Assembly (NCBI GenBank): GCA_029934815.1
Contig: JAOZLM010000077.1
Coordinates: 1,682-9,051, forward strand
Direction: 5' to 3'
DNA from: Desulfocapsa sp.
GTDB lineage: Bacteria; Desulfobacterota; Desulfobulbia; Desulfobulbales; Desulfocapsaceae
DNA length: 7,370 nt
In this document: positions 1 to 6,501 of the stretch, piece by piece
How the letters are laid out: each line of letters opens with the position of its first letter
Numbering within the stretch: the stretch's first letter is position 1
The notes under the pieces: generated by a model
What the model saw: the letters and a program-made list of their open reading frames with translations, nothing else
The model's database searches: none
What the model was told of the DNA's origin: nothing
Made by a program: the position numbers and the translations under genes

Positions 1-2
1 TC

Positions 3-1976
3 TTACATACCCGGCAGACTGAGATTAACCTTCTTTTCTTTTGGCTTTTTTCCGGTGGTATCAATCACTCTTCGTACCACTCGCGTGGATACGCGCTTTC
101 CTTTTGCAGCAGGCCCTTTAATCAGATAATCTGCAAACTCAATCTCGACGACATTAGATCTTGCCCGGGACGAAGGAACAAGACTCGCGCGGCAACTCTT
201 TTCTTCTCCGAACAACATTAACAATATTTTTGAACGCTTGTGCCCATCAAAAAGGGTATATTCTTTATCCAGGATAAATTTAGGCGTCTTAAAACGCTTA
301 ACATAACAGAGATTTTCCCGCCCCTCCCTGTAGACCATATTAAAAATCAGACTTTTTTGTACTTTGCCAAGCCAGAGCACATCATGGCCAACAAAAAGTT
401 TATCAGTAACCTGAACTATTTTATACACACCAGTATCGTAAATAATCAACAGGCGGTCATATTCTGAACAGGTAACAGGAAATTCAGATTTACTCTCAGC
501 CACCTTGATAGCATGTCCGAGAAAACCCTCTTTTCTGTCATACTGGACAGTAAGGTTTGACAGGGCAACTTTACGCACGCTCACTTCACTAAATTCCTTA
601 AGCTCAGTCTGGCGTGGATAGTATTTACCGTATTTAGTAAGAATTGCATCAATGTAGGCGATCGTGTAACCCACCATATCCTTTAATTCTTTACGAATAC
701 TTCTTATATCTTTTTTGATGGCTTTGATTTCTTTCAGCTGCTTATTGATATCAAATCTTGAGATTCTTTTTATCCGAATTTCAAGAAGACGTTCAATATC
801 CTCTCTTGTAACAGCACGATCAAATTCATCAGTAAATGCAGCAAGAGCTGTATCCACACTCTTTACAACTGCCTCATAACTGGTTTCTTCTTCTATCTGT
901 TTATACAGCCGTTCTTCAATAAAAATCTGCTCAAGAAGACGAGCGTGCAGCTTATCGAGCAATCGCCCAAGATCTATTTCAAGTTCAGCCTGCAGGTCTT
1001 TTAAGAGTTTTTCAGTATTAAAGTGTAAAACCTCTTCAACAGTTAAGACAGCTGGCGCATCACCTTGGATAACCGTTAGATTCGGACTAATGGAGACTTC
1101 GCAATCACTGAAGGCATAGAGCGCTTTTATGGTGTCTTTTGCATAGATTCCACGGGCAAGTTTCACCTCGATTTCTACTTCTTCTGCTGTATAGTCATTA
1201 ATGGAAACAATTTTGATTTTGCCTGCTTTAGCAGCTTTTTCTACGGAATCAATCAACGACTGCGTAGTCGTAGTATAGGGAATATCTTTAATAAGAATGG
1301 TTTTTTCATTGGCCTCTTCAAGACGAGCCCTGCATTTAATTTTTCCGTTACCATGATCATACAAGGAAACATCGAGCAGCCCACCCTGGAGAAAATCGGG
1401 ATACAACACAAACTCTTCTTCTCTTAGAATCTTTTTCTGTGCTTCCAGTAATTCACAGAAATTATGGGGCATAATTTTGGTGGCCATACCTACAGCAATG
1501 CCTTCAACACCGGTTAACAGGAGTTGAGGGATTTTACAGGGTAGAGTTACCGGTTCCTGCATACGTCCATCGTAAGAATCAACAAAAGTGGTCAGGTCTT
1601 TATTAAACATCACCTCTTTAGCCAGAGGTGAAAGACGACACTCGATATAACGTGGTGCGGAAGCCTGATCGCCTGTAAAGATGTTTCCGTAATTCCCCTG
1701 ACGCTCAATCAGATATCCTTTGTTGGCAAGATTTACAAGAGCTGCAAAAATAGACTGATCGCCATGGGGATGGAGTTTCATGGTGGCGCCAACCACATTG
1801 GCAACCTTATGGAAACGGCCATCATCCATATTGTGCAGCGTTTGCAGAATACGGCGCTGCACGGGTTTTAGCCCATCATTAATGTGGGGGATCGCCCGTT
1901 CTTTGATTACGTAGGAAGTGTATTCGAGAAAATTGTAATCAAAAAGCTGCTTTAGTTTTCCGTACTGTGATTCCAC
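3..1976 (-). CDS. parC: DNA topoisomerase IV subunit A (ParC-like)
   Basis: This is the DNA breakage-reunion subunit of a type II topoisomerase, acting with ParE on the chromosome to decatenate and relax DNA. Numbered from the GTG at 1976 (657 aa), the winged-helix domain has GLKPVQRRI (about 35-43), HPHGD (69-73) and the catalytic tyrosine in APRYIECRL (Tyr110). LLLTGVEGIAVGMATK follows at about 152-167. A charged coiled-coil region covers about 325-435, and a short C-terminal domain begins near 460. No GyrA box (QRRGGKG type) is seen, which favours topoisomerase IV over gyrase. The protein is longer than my recollection of chlamydial ParC (about 480 aa) and shorter than Bacteroidota ParC (about 850-900 aa). 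The GTG lies one base after the parE stop, and homology begins soon after it. The upstream TTG (2078) and ATG (2048) would add unconserved residues inside parE. A weak GGAG lies at 1993-1990. The gene is complete, with TAA at 5-3. At the quinolone-contact positions it has Gln74 and Ala78. Confidence 0.93.
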   Translation of the reverse strand: MESQYGKLKQLFDYNFLEYTSYVIKERAIPHINDGLKPVQRRILQTLHNMDDGRFHKVANVVGATMKLHPHGDQSIFAALVNLANKGYLIERQGNYGNIFTGDQASAPRYIECRLSPLAKEVMFNKDLTTFVDSYDGRMQEPVTLPCKIPQLLLTGVEGIAVGMATKIMPHNFCELLEAQKKILREEEFVLYPDFLQGGLLDVSLYDHGNGKIKCRARLEEANEKTILIKDIPYTTTTQSLIDSVEKAAKAGKIKIVSINDYTAEEVEIEVKLARGIYAKDTIKALYAFSDCEVSISPNLTVIQGDAPAVLTVEEVLHFNTEKLLKDLQAELEIDLGRLLDKLHARLLEQIFIEERLYKQIEEETSYEAVVKSVDTALAAFTDEFDRAVTREDIERLLEIRIKRISRFDINKQLKEIKAIKKDIRSIRKELKDMVGYTIAYIDAILTKYGKYYPRQTELKEFSEVSVRKVALSNLTVQYDRKEGFLGHAIKVAESKSEFPVTCSEYDRLLIIYDTGVYKIVQVTDKLFVGHDVLWLGKVQKSLIFNMVYREGRENLCYVKRFKTPKFILDKEYTLFDGHKRSKILLMLFGEEKSCRASLVPSSRARSNVVEIEFADYLIKGPAAKGKRVSTRVVRRVIDTTGKKPKEKKVNLSLPGM

Positions 1977-1977
1977 G

Positions 1978-3807
1978 TTAGAGAAGGTGCTCCATAATAT
2001 ATTGTTTTCGTTCAGGAGTGTTTTTTCCCATATAAAAAGAAAGAACATCTGACGTTTCACTGACAGATCCCATATCAACCTGTTTCAGGATGATATCGGG
2101 GCCAATAAATTGCTTAAACTCTTTTGGAGATATCTCCCCTAAGCCCTTGAATCGGGTTATTTCTACAGCTTTTTTCTTCTTTTTTCCTTTCCCCTGTAAC
2201 GCCCTTATTGCAGCATCGCGCTCTTTTCCCGTATAACAATATTTGGTATCAGTTCTGGTGCGCACTCTAAATATCGGTGTTTCCAGGATATAAACATGTC
2301 CCAGTTTAACAAGTGGCTCGAAATAGTGGAGGAAAAATGTGAGCAGCAAATTTCTGATATGCAAACCATCAACATCAGCATCAGTTGCCAGAATTACTTT
2401 ATCAAATCGAAGATCAGCAATAGAGTCTTCAATATTTAAAGACCGCATAAGTGCATACATCTCATCGTTTTTATAGAGTAGAGCAAGTTTCTGTCCAAGC
2501 ACGTTCATCGGCTTGCCTTTCAAAGAGAAAACAGCTTGTGTCATAGGGTCACGGGATGAAACGATGGATCCTGCGGCTGATTGTCCCTCTGTGATAAAGA
2601 CCATATTCTCTTTACCGGGTTCAGATGGCTTTTTGCGTGTTGGGTGATATTTACAATCTTTTAACTGCGCAATTTTAAGAGCAACCTTTCTTGCTTTTGC
2701 CTTTGCTTCCTTTCGTACAGATTGAAGCTCTTTACGCACTTTTTGATTGCGCTGAACTTTTTCAAGGATTCGTTCGGCAAGGTCATTGTCTTTATAGAGT
2801 GCAGCAGATACTGTGTCTTTAACCTTGTTCACAATCCACGCGCGAATATCGGTATTGCCCAGTTTGTTTTTTGTTTGTGATTCAAAAACCGGATCAACAA
2901 TCTTTATAGCAAGAGTCCCGACAACGCCATCACGAACATCATTTCCAGTAAACTTCTTTCCGGAAAATTCATTTACGCCTTTGAGCAAGCCCTCACGAAA
3001 AGCTGAGAGGTGCGTGCCGCCTTCGCTCGTGTATGTTCCATTTACAAAACTATAGTAGGTATCGCTGTAGCCTTCAGTATGAGAAAATGCGAATTCAAGG
3101 GTTGGTTCATTATAATAAACAGGATCGTATATATTCTGTTCACCGAGTTCTTTATCCAGAAGATCAAGAAGACCTTTTTCAGAATAAAAGAGTTGCTGGT
3201 CCAGATAGATTTTAAGCCCTGCGTTCAGATACGCATAGCGCCACAATCTTTTTTCAACGTATTCGGTATTAAATGCAAAGTTTTGAAACAGCTCTTTGTC
3301 AGGAATAAATTCAATTAATGTTCCGTCTTTTTCAGTGGTTTCACCTTCGCCCTGGCTCAATAACGTACCGTTATTAAAATCAGCTGTAGCAAATTTGCCA
3401 TCACGAAATGCTGTTACTCTGAAAAAATCAGACATTGCATTAACAGCTTTTGTACCGACACCGTTCAGGCCAACAGAAAACTGAAAGACATCTGTTGAAT
3501 ATTTCGCACCTGTATTGATTCTGGAGACACAGTCAACCAGTTTTCCAAGTGGAATACCCCGACCAAAATCGCGTACTATCACCTTCCCTTCTTCGGTAAT
3601 GGAAACGTTAACACGTTTTCCGGCACCCATAATATATTCATCGACAGCATTATCTATAACCTCTTTTAAGAGAATATAAATACCATCATCGGGATGCGAA
3701 CCGGAACCCAGACGCCCAATATACATACCCGGACGTTTACGGATATGTTCAAGAGAACTGAGTGTCTTTACCTTACTTTCGTCGTAAACTTGTGGTTTTT
3801 GCGGCAT
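1978..3807 (-). CDS. parE: DNA topoisomerase IV subunit B (ParE-like)
   Basis: This is the ATPase subunit of topoisomerase IV, supplying ATP-driven strand passage to ParC. Numbered from the ATG at 3807 (609 aa), the GHKL ATPase has RKRPGMYIG (23-31), the EVIDNAVDE helix (Glu49, Asn53), DFGRGIP (80-86) and GLNGVGTKA (113-121). GGTH lies at 263-266 and the QTK loop at 311-313. The TOPRIM domain has EGQSAAGS (407-414, where the usual Asp of EGDSA is Gln) and DADVDG (476-481), then FKGLGEISP and LSFYMGKNTPER near the end. A lysine-rich loop, GKGKKKKKA, sits at about 541-547. The frame extends upstream to a TTG at 3861, but that codon falls in a promoter -10 box and the added 18 residues lack homology that I recognise. 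The sequence from the ATG starts as family members do. The AGGA before the ATG is very close (1-2 nt), so the ribosome site is poor. parC follows after one base, implying co-transcription and coupled translation. Confidence 0.95.
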   Translation of the reverse strand: MPQKPQVYDESKVKTLSSLEHIRKRPGMYIGRLGSGSHPDDGIYILLKEVIDNAVDEYIMGAGKRVNVSITEEGKVIVRDFGRGIPLGKLVDCVSRINTGAKYSTDVFQFSVGLNGVGTKAVNAMSDFFRVTAFRDGKFATADFNNGTLLSQGEGETTEKDGTLIEFIPDKELFQNFAFNTEYVEKRLWRYAYLNAGLKIYLDQQLFYSEKGLLDLLDKELGEQNIYDPVYYNEPTLEFAFSHTEGYSDTYYSFVNGTYTSEGGTHLSAFREGLLKGVNEFSGKKFTGNDVRDGVVGTLAIKIVDPVFESQTKNKLGNTDIRAWIVNKVKDTVSAALYKDNDLAERILEKVQRNQKVRKELQSVRKEAKAKARKVALKIAQLKDCKYHPTRKKPSEPGKENMVFITEGQSAAGSIVSSRDPMTQAVFSLKGKPMNVLGQKLALLYKNDEMYALMRSLNIEDSIADLRFDKVILATDADVDGLHIRNLLLTFFLHYFEPLVKLGHVYILETPIFRVRTRTDTKYCYTGKERDAAIRALQGKGKKKKKAVEITRFKGLGEISPKEFKQFIGPDIILKQVDMGSVSETSDVLSFYMGKNTPERKQYIMEHLL

Positions 3808-3860
3808 TTCCTGGTAAACTGCTATGGTTGCTGTGAAGGACTGTTTTCTGAGATCTTGCA

Positions 3861-3889
3861 ATAGTATTGCATTTTATTATATTTGGCAA
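3861..3889 (-). promoter_or_regulatory. Putative sigma70-type promoter for parE-parC
   Basis: Read on the minus strand, TTGCCA (3889-3884), a 17-base spacer and TACTAT (3866-3861) form a good sigma70-like promoter. Transcription would start near 3854, leaving about 46 bases before the ATG at 3807. A perfect TATAAT also lies at 3881-3876 but has no convincing -35 box at 16-18 bases, so it could be an alternative -10. The call rests on motifs only. Confidence 0.5.
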
Positions 3890-4093
3890 GAAGTGGAATT
3901 GAGTAAGTAAAAAACAGTGCTATTGCGTGACTACAGACGCAGTCATTCCTGACTGGATTCGGAATCTCTACAGAACATGCTGACACTATAAAATCCCATA
4001 TAAAGTCAGGAAAAATGAAACATGGCGACTATCACAAAGCTGATTTTCAACTGTGATTAAAATAACTTAAACGTAACATTATCGGGAATTTCA
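3890..4093. other. Divergent parE/thiD intergenic region; no riboswitch seen
   Basis: This is the region upstream of both parE and thiD. Apart from the decayed repeat it holds one more inverted pair, ATCACA (4031-4036) and TGTGAT (4052-4057), separated by 15 bases and ending 36 bases before the thiD start. This could be a weak leader hairpin or an operator-like site, but six-base arms are expected by chance fairly often. AT-rich TATAAA strings at 3987 and 3999 lack well-spaced -35 boxes, so no thiD promoter is called. None of the conserved TPP-riboswitch segments (CTGAGA, GAAGGGA) is present. Confidence 0.4.
3931..4014. repeat. Decayed copy of the palindromic element found at 5094-5266
   Basis: Bases 3931-3968 align without gaps to 5126-5163, the left arm of the larger element, with 32 of 38 identical. 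A right arm is still recognisable: AGTCAGGA (4004-4011) is the exact complement of TCCTGACT (3947-3954), and AAAATGA after it matches the arm end with about three extra A bases. The middle of the right arm is eroded. A small TGCGT/ACGCA hairpin (3924-3941) overlaps the left edge. The element lies between the parE promoter and thiD. Confidence 0.6.
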
Positions 4094-4918
4094 TTGGATA
4101 TAGAATCAACATTACTTGCAATCGCCGGATCTGATCCCAGTGGAGGCGCAGGTATACAGGCAGACCTGAAAACAATGACCAGTATTGGTGTTTATGGTGC
4201 TGCCGCTATTACCTGTCTAACGGTACAAAATGCAAGCGGTGTGCAAAATATTTTACCACTGGATCCGGATTTTATTCAGCAGCAGATTCAGGCAGTACTG
4301 GATGATCATGTAGTCAGTCATATAAAGATTGGTATGCTAGGCAATCCCGGTATTGTAAAAATGATTAGTGAACTCCTGAGCACTTTCAAAGGGGTAATTG
4401 TTTGTGATCCTGTGCTTGCAGCAAGTACAGGTGAATCATTTCTCGCTCACGATTGTTTAGAGTGCATCAAAACCAACTTACTTGCAAATATCACCTACCT
4501 TACCCCAAACAGGCACGAACTTGAATCCCTGACTGGCAAAACTGTTCGTACAGATAAAGAAGGGATCGAATGTGCCAGATCTCTTCTGGCTATCTATCCG
4601 GCCATGAAAGGTATTGTTGTAAAAGGCGGTCATTTTGGTGAAGAAAAAACGACTATCAGTGATTATTTGCTTCTTCAAACCGGTAAACAGATTGAATCGA
4701 CAAGACAGCGTATCACAAATAATAATCTCCACGGAACCGGTTGCACTTTTGCCACTGCTTTTAGTGCCTATTTACTTCTTGGAAATTCTGCAGAAAATGC
4801 GTTTACAAAAGCGGGTGACTTTATGGAAAGTTTAATCCTTGCTGGCAAAGACAAGCAGATCAGCAAAAGTGACTCAAATGGGCCACTGCTTCATCATCTT
4901 AATATGATCCGGCAATAA
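4094..4918 (+). CDS. thiD: Hydroxymethylpyrimidine/phosphomethylpyrimidine kinase
   Basis: ThiD is a cytosolic ribokinase-fold enzyme that phosphorylates 4-amino-5-hydroxymethyl-2-methylpyrimidine and then its monophosphate, giving the pyrimidine diphosphate used by thiamine phosphate synthase. Over 274 aa the family signatures appear in order: AGSDPSGGAG (11-20) with IQADLKT, and CLTVQN (41-46, with the substrate-contacting Gln45). Next come KIGMLG (78-83), DPVLAASTG (105-113), LTPNRHE (136-142), VKGGHF (176-181) and the anion-hole and catalytic loop HGTGCTFA (213-220, Cys217). It ends with the typical GPLLHH segment. Length and motifs indicate an intact enzyme; Gln45 favours HMP over pyridoxal kinase activity. 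The start is TTG, since the frame has a stop at 4058 and no ATG or GTG between; GGGA (4084-4087) sits 6 bases upstream as the ribosome site. No other thi gene is adjacent, so it acts with genes elsewhere or in salvage. Confidence 0.95.
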   Translation: MDIESTLLAIAGSDPSGGAGIQADLKTMTSIGVYGAAAITCLTVQNASGVQNILPLDPDFIQQQIQAVLDDHVVSHIKIGMLGNPGIVKMISELLSTFKGVIVCDPVLAASTGESFLAHDCLECIKTNLLANITYLTPNRHELESLTGKTVRTDKEGIECARSLLAIYPAMKGIVVKGGHFGEEKTTISDYLLLQTGKQIESTRQRITNNNLHGTGCTFATAFSAYLLLGNSAENAFTKAGDFMESLILAGKDKQISKSDSNGPLLHHLNMIRQ

Positions 4919-4940
4919 ATCGTTCTGCTGCCAACGATTT
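4917..4940 (+). terminator. Possible terminator hairpin at the thiD stop
   Basis: AAATCGTT (4917-4924) and AACGATTT (4933-4940) are perfect complements around an 8-base loop, and the left arm starts inside the thiD stop codon. The stem is AT-rich, and what follows is a C/T-rich stretch (CTCCCCACTCTC) instead of a clean T run. It could end thiD transcription or simply protect the 3' end. No better terminator is seen after thiD. Confidence 0.35.
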
Positions 4941-5015
4941 CTCCCCACTCTCTTTCATCTTCTTCGCCAATTCGAATATGTAGTTTTTCACTCGAACAAA
5001 GGGTACTCTTTTTAG

Positions 5016-5031
5016 TCCCCCTTGAGGGGGA
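5016..5031. repeat. GC-rich palindrome in AT-rich spacer
   Basis: TCCCCC, a TTGA loop and GGGGGA make a perfect 6-bp stem. A run of T bases (5009-5013) lies before it on the plus strand, so neither strand has the U-tract after the stem that an intrinsic terminator needs. Similar CCCC-TTGA-GGGG strings occur as dispersed intergenic repeats in some Bacteroidota, from memory. Confidence 0.45.
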
Positions 5032-5093
5032 TAAATACTTAGCCATCCCAAATTTAGGTTTTTACGAGTTTATCAATATTTTGATATGCAGTA

Positions 5094-5266
5094 CATTCTT
5101 CAACCTGATTACCATTGAAGCTCAGCTACCGCCTCAGTCATTCCGGACTTGATCCGGAATCTCATCGAAACTAGCTGTTTTCACAAGATTCCGGATCAAG
5201 TCCGGAATGACGGGATCGTAGAAACCGAACAAAACTGAGGTTCGATGGTAATCAGGTTCTTCAATG
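5094..5266. repeat. Nested palindromic repeat element (173 bp)
   Basis: The inner arms 5137-5162 and 5186-5211 are perfect complements over 26 bases around a 23-base loop; each arm itself contains the smaller palindrome-like unit CCGGACTTGATCCGG. The outer arms 5102-5125 and 5235-5258 match at 22 of 24 positions, and one of the two differences is a G-U wobble if transcribed. Complementarity resumes further out (5094-5097 with 5263-5266). Between the arms, CTAC (5126-5129) can pair with GTAG (5218-5221). No transposase is present and no target-site duplication is evident at the edges. The inner unit resembles dispersed palindromes of the GGATCAAGTCCGGAATGAC type known as intergenic repeats in several bacterial groups. 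The element ends about 60 bases before the ATP-grasp gene. Confidence 0.85.
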
Positions 5267-5328
5267 GAACCATACAGGGAATACATTTTCCCGGACGATG
5301 AGATAAAAAAATAAATAATGGAAAAAAA

Positions 5329-6501
5329 ATGTTTTTCTTAGACAAACCTTACATTTCAGATTTCTTCAAAAAAACCATAAGAGATAATGCCATTCCAGTG
5401 GTTGCAACCGACAGTATTAAGGATTTTTCCCTTTTAAAAGGCACAAATCAAATAAGTGAAAAAGATGCGATTGAACTTGCAAAAAAAGATCCGAAACTAC
5501 GCGTCTACACAACTTCTGAAAATGCCATTGGCTGGATTGCCCAACATTTCACTTTCAGCGATCTTCCTGAAAAAATAAACTTATTTAAAGATAAGCTTGC
5601 GTTTCGACAAATGACCAAAGAACTGTACCCCAATTTCTTTTTTAAAGGGGTACAGGTAGAGGAACTACCTACTCTCGATGTGTCGGATATACCAGTCCCT
5701 TTTATCGTTAAACCAGCTGTTGGCTTTTTCAGTATGGGTGTACACAAAGTTTCGACGATTGAGGAGTTTTCCCACATTGTGGATTTAATACAATCTGAAA
5801 TTATACAATGTAAGGGTTTGTATCCTGAGGAAGTCCTAGACACCAGCGCATTCATTATTGAACAATCAATTACTGGTGAGGAATTTGCCATTGACGCATA
5901 TTACGATGCGAAAGGTGAACCTGTTATTCTAAGCATTTTCAGGCACACATTTTCTTCGGATAGTGATGTAAGTGACAGGGTCTACACGACATCAAAAGAA
6001 ATTGTGGAAAATAACCTTGAGGAGTTTACCACCTTTGCAGGAAAAATTGGTGCGCTGGCAGCAGTGAAAAATTTCCCAGTACACATTGAACTGCGACGTG
6101 AAGAAGATGGCACCTTACTGCCCATCGAGGTGAACCCAATGCGTTTTGGTGGGTGGTGCAGTACTGCGGATATGACAAATCAGGCTTATGGCTTCAATCC
6201 TTATCTCTACTATTATCAGCAACAGAAACCGGATTGGGATAAAGTACTGCAGGAAAAGGAAGGTAAACTATTCAGCCTAATTGTGCTGGACAATTCCACA
6301 GGTGTTGATGGTGCTGAGATTGACTCTTTTGATTATGAAAAATTGACAGCCACTTTTGAACAAGTGCTTGAACTCAGAAAGATTGATTATAAACAATACC
6401 CTGTTTTTGGGTTTCTATTTGTAGAAACACGGGAAGATAATTTCCAGGAACTTTCACAAATACTTCATTCGGATTTACGAGAGTTTATCTCTACAAAGTA
6501 A
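5329..6501 (+). CDS. ATP-grasp domain protein, unnamed family
   Basis: This is an ATP-grasp ligase of unknown substrate; such enzymes join a carboxylate, via an acyl-phosphate, to an amine or thiol. In 390 aa the N-terminal substrate domain (MFFLDKPYISDFF onwards) is followed by DKLAFRQ (88-94), where the ATP-grasp fold begins. The ATP-binding lysine is in FIVKPAVGFFSMGV (Lys128) and the adenine/ribose-contact region in IIEQSITGEEFAIDAYYD (176-193). Arg205 lies in SIFRHTF. Metal ligands appear to be Glu254 (HIELR) and Glu267/Asn269 (IEVNPMRFGGW). All core residues are present, so it should be active. I recognise a conserved but unnamed ATP-grasp family similar to Bacteroidota proteins, not PurK, CarB, RimK or glutathione synthetase proper. 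The ATG at 5329 follows GGA (5320-5322) with a 6-base A spacer; an out-of-frame ATG at 5318 stops after 7 codons. The 3' end overlaps the convergent hydrolase gene by 11 bases. No signal peptide or membrane segment is seen. Confidence 0.88.
   Translation: MFFLDKPYISDFFKKTIRDNAIPVVATDSIKDFSLLKGTNQISEKDAIELAKKDPKLRVYTTSENAIGWIAQHFTFSDLPEKINLFKDKLAFRQMTKELYPNFFFKGVQVEELPTLDVSDIPVPFIVKPAVGFFSMGVHKVSTIEEFSHIVDLIQSEIIQCKGLYPEEVLDTSAFIIEQSITGEEFAIDAYYDAKGEPVILSIFRHTFSSDSDVSDRVYTTSKEIVENNLEEFTTFAGKIGALAAVKNFPVHIELRREEDGTLLPIEVNPMRFGGWCSTADMTNQAYGFNPYLYYYQQQKPDWDKVLQEKEGKLFSLIVLDNSTGVDGAEIDSFDYEKLTATFEQVLELRKIDYKQYPVFGFLFVETREDNFQELSQILHSDLREFISTK

Larger units (their letters stand above)
4941..5328. 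other. Non-coding, palindrome-rich spacer between thiD and the ATP-grasp gene
   Basis: I see no plausible gene here on either strand. The spacer holds a chain of inverted repeats: a GC palindrome (5016-5031), an AT palindrome TATCAA/TTGATA with a TATT loop (5071-5086), the nested element (5094-5266), GGTTC/GAACC (5255-5271) and GGGAA/TTCCC (5277-5292). The last two lie in the likely leader of the ATP-grasp gene. No well-spaced -35/-10 pair for that gene was found. The density of structure would also suit a small RNA, but no known family is recognisable. Confidence 0.6.

Noticed and set aside
3..1976. Assignment as gyrA
   Set aside because: There is no GyrA box, the C-terminal domain is short, and the gene directly follows a parE-type B subunit in a topoisomerase IV-like pair.
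2813..3484. Small plus-strand reading frames opposite parE
   Set aside because: They lie wholly within a strongly conserved gene on the other strand and show no recognisable domain or ribosome site.
4031..4057. CRP-like operator before thiD
   Set aside because: The half-sites ATCACA and TGTGAT are in the reverse order and 15 bases apart, unlike a CRP site (TGTGA-N6-TCACA).
3890..4093. TPP riboswitch upstream of thiD
   Set aside because: None of the conserved TPP-sensing segments (CTGAGA, ACCTGA, GAAGGGA) occurs in the leader.
5016..5031. Intrinsic terminator
   Set aside because: The stem is good, but no T run follows it on either strand; the T run precedes it.
5094..5266. Insertion sequence or CRISPR unit
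   Set aside because: No transposase, no target duplication and no regular spacer pattern; it is a palindromic repeat without coding content.
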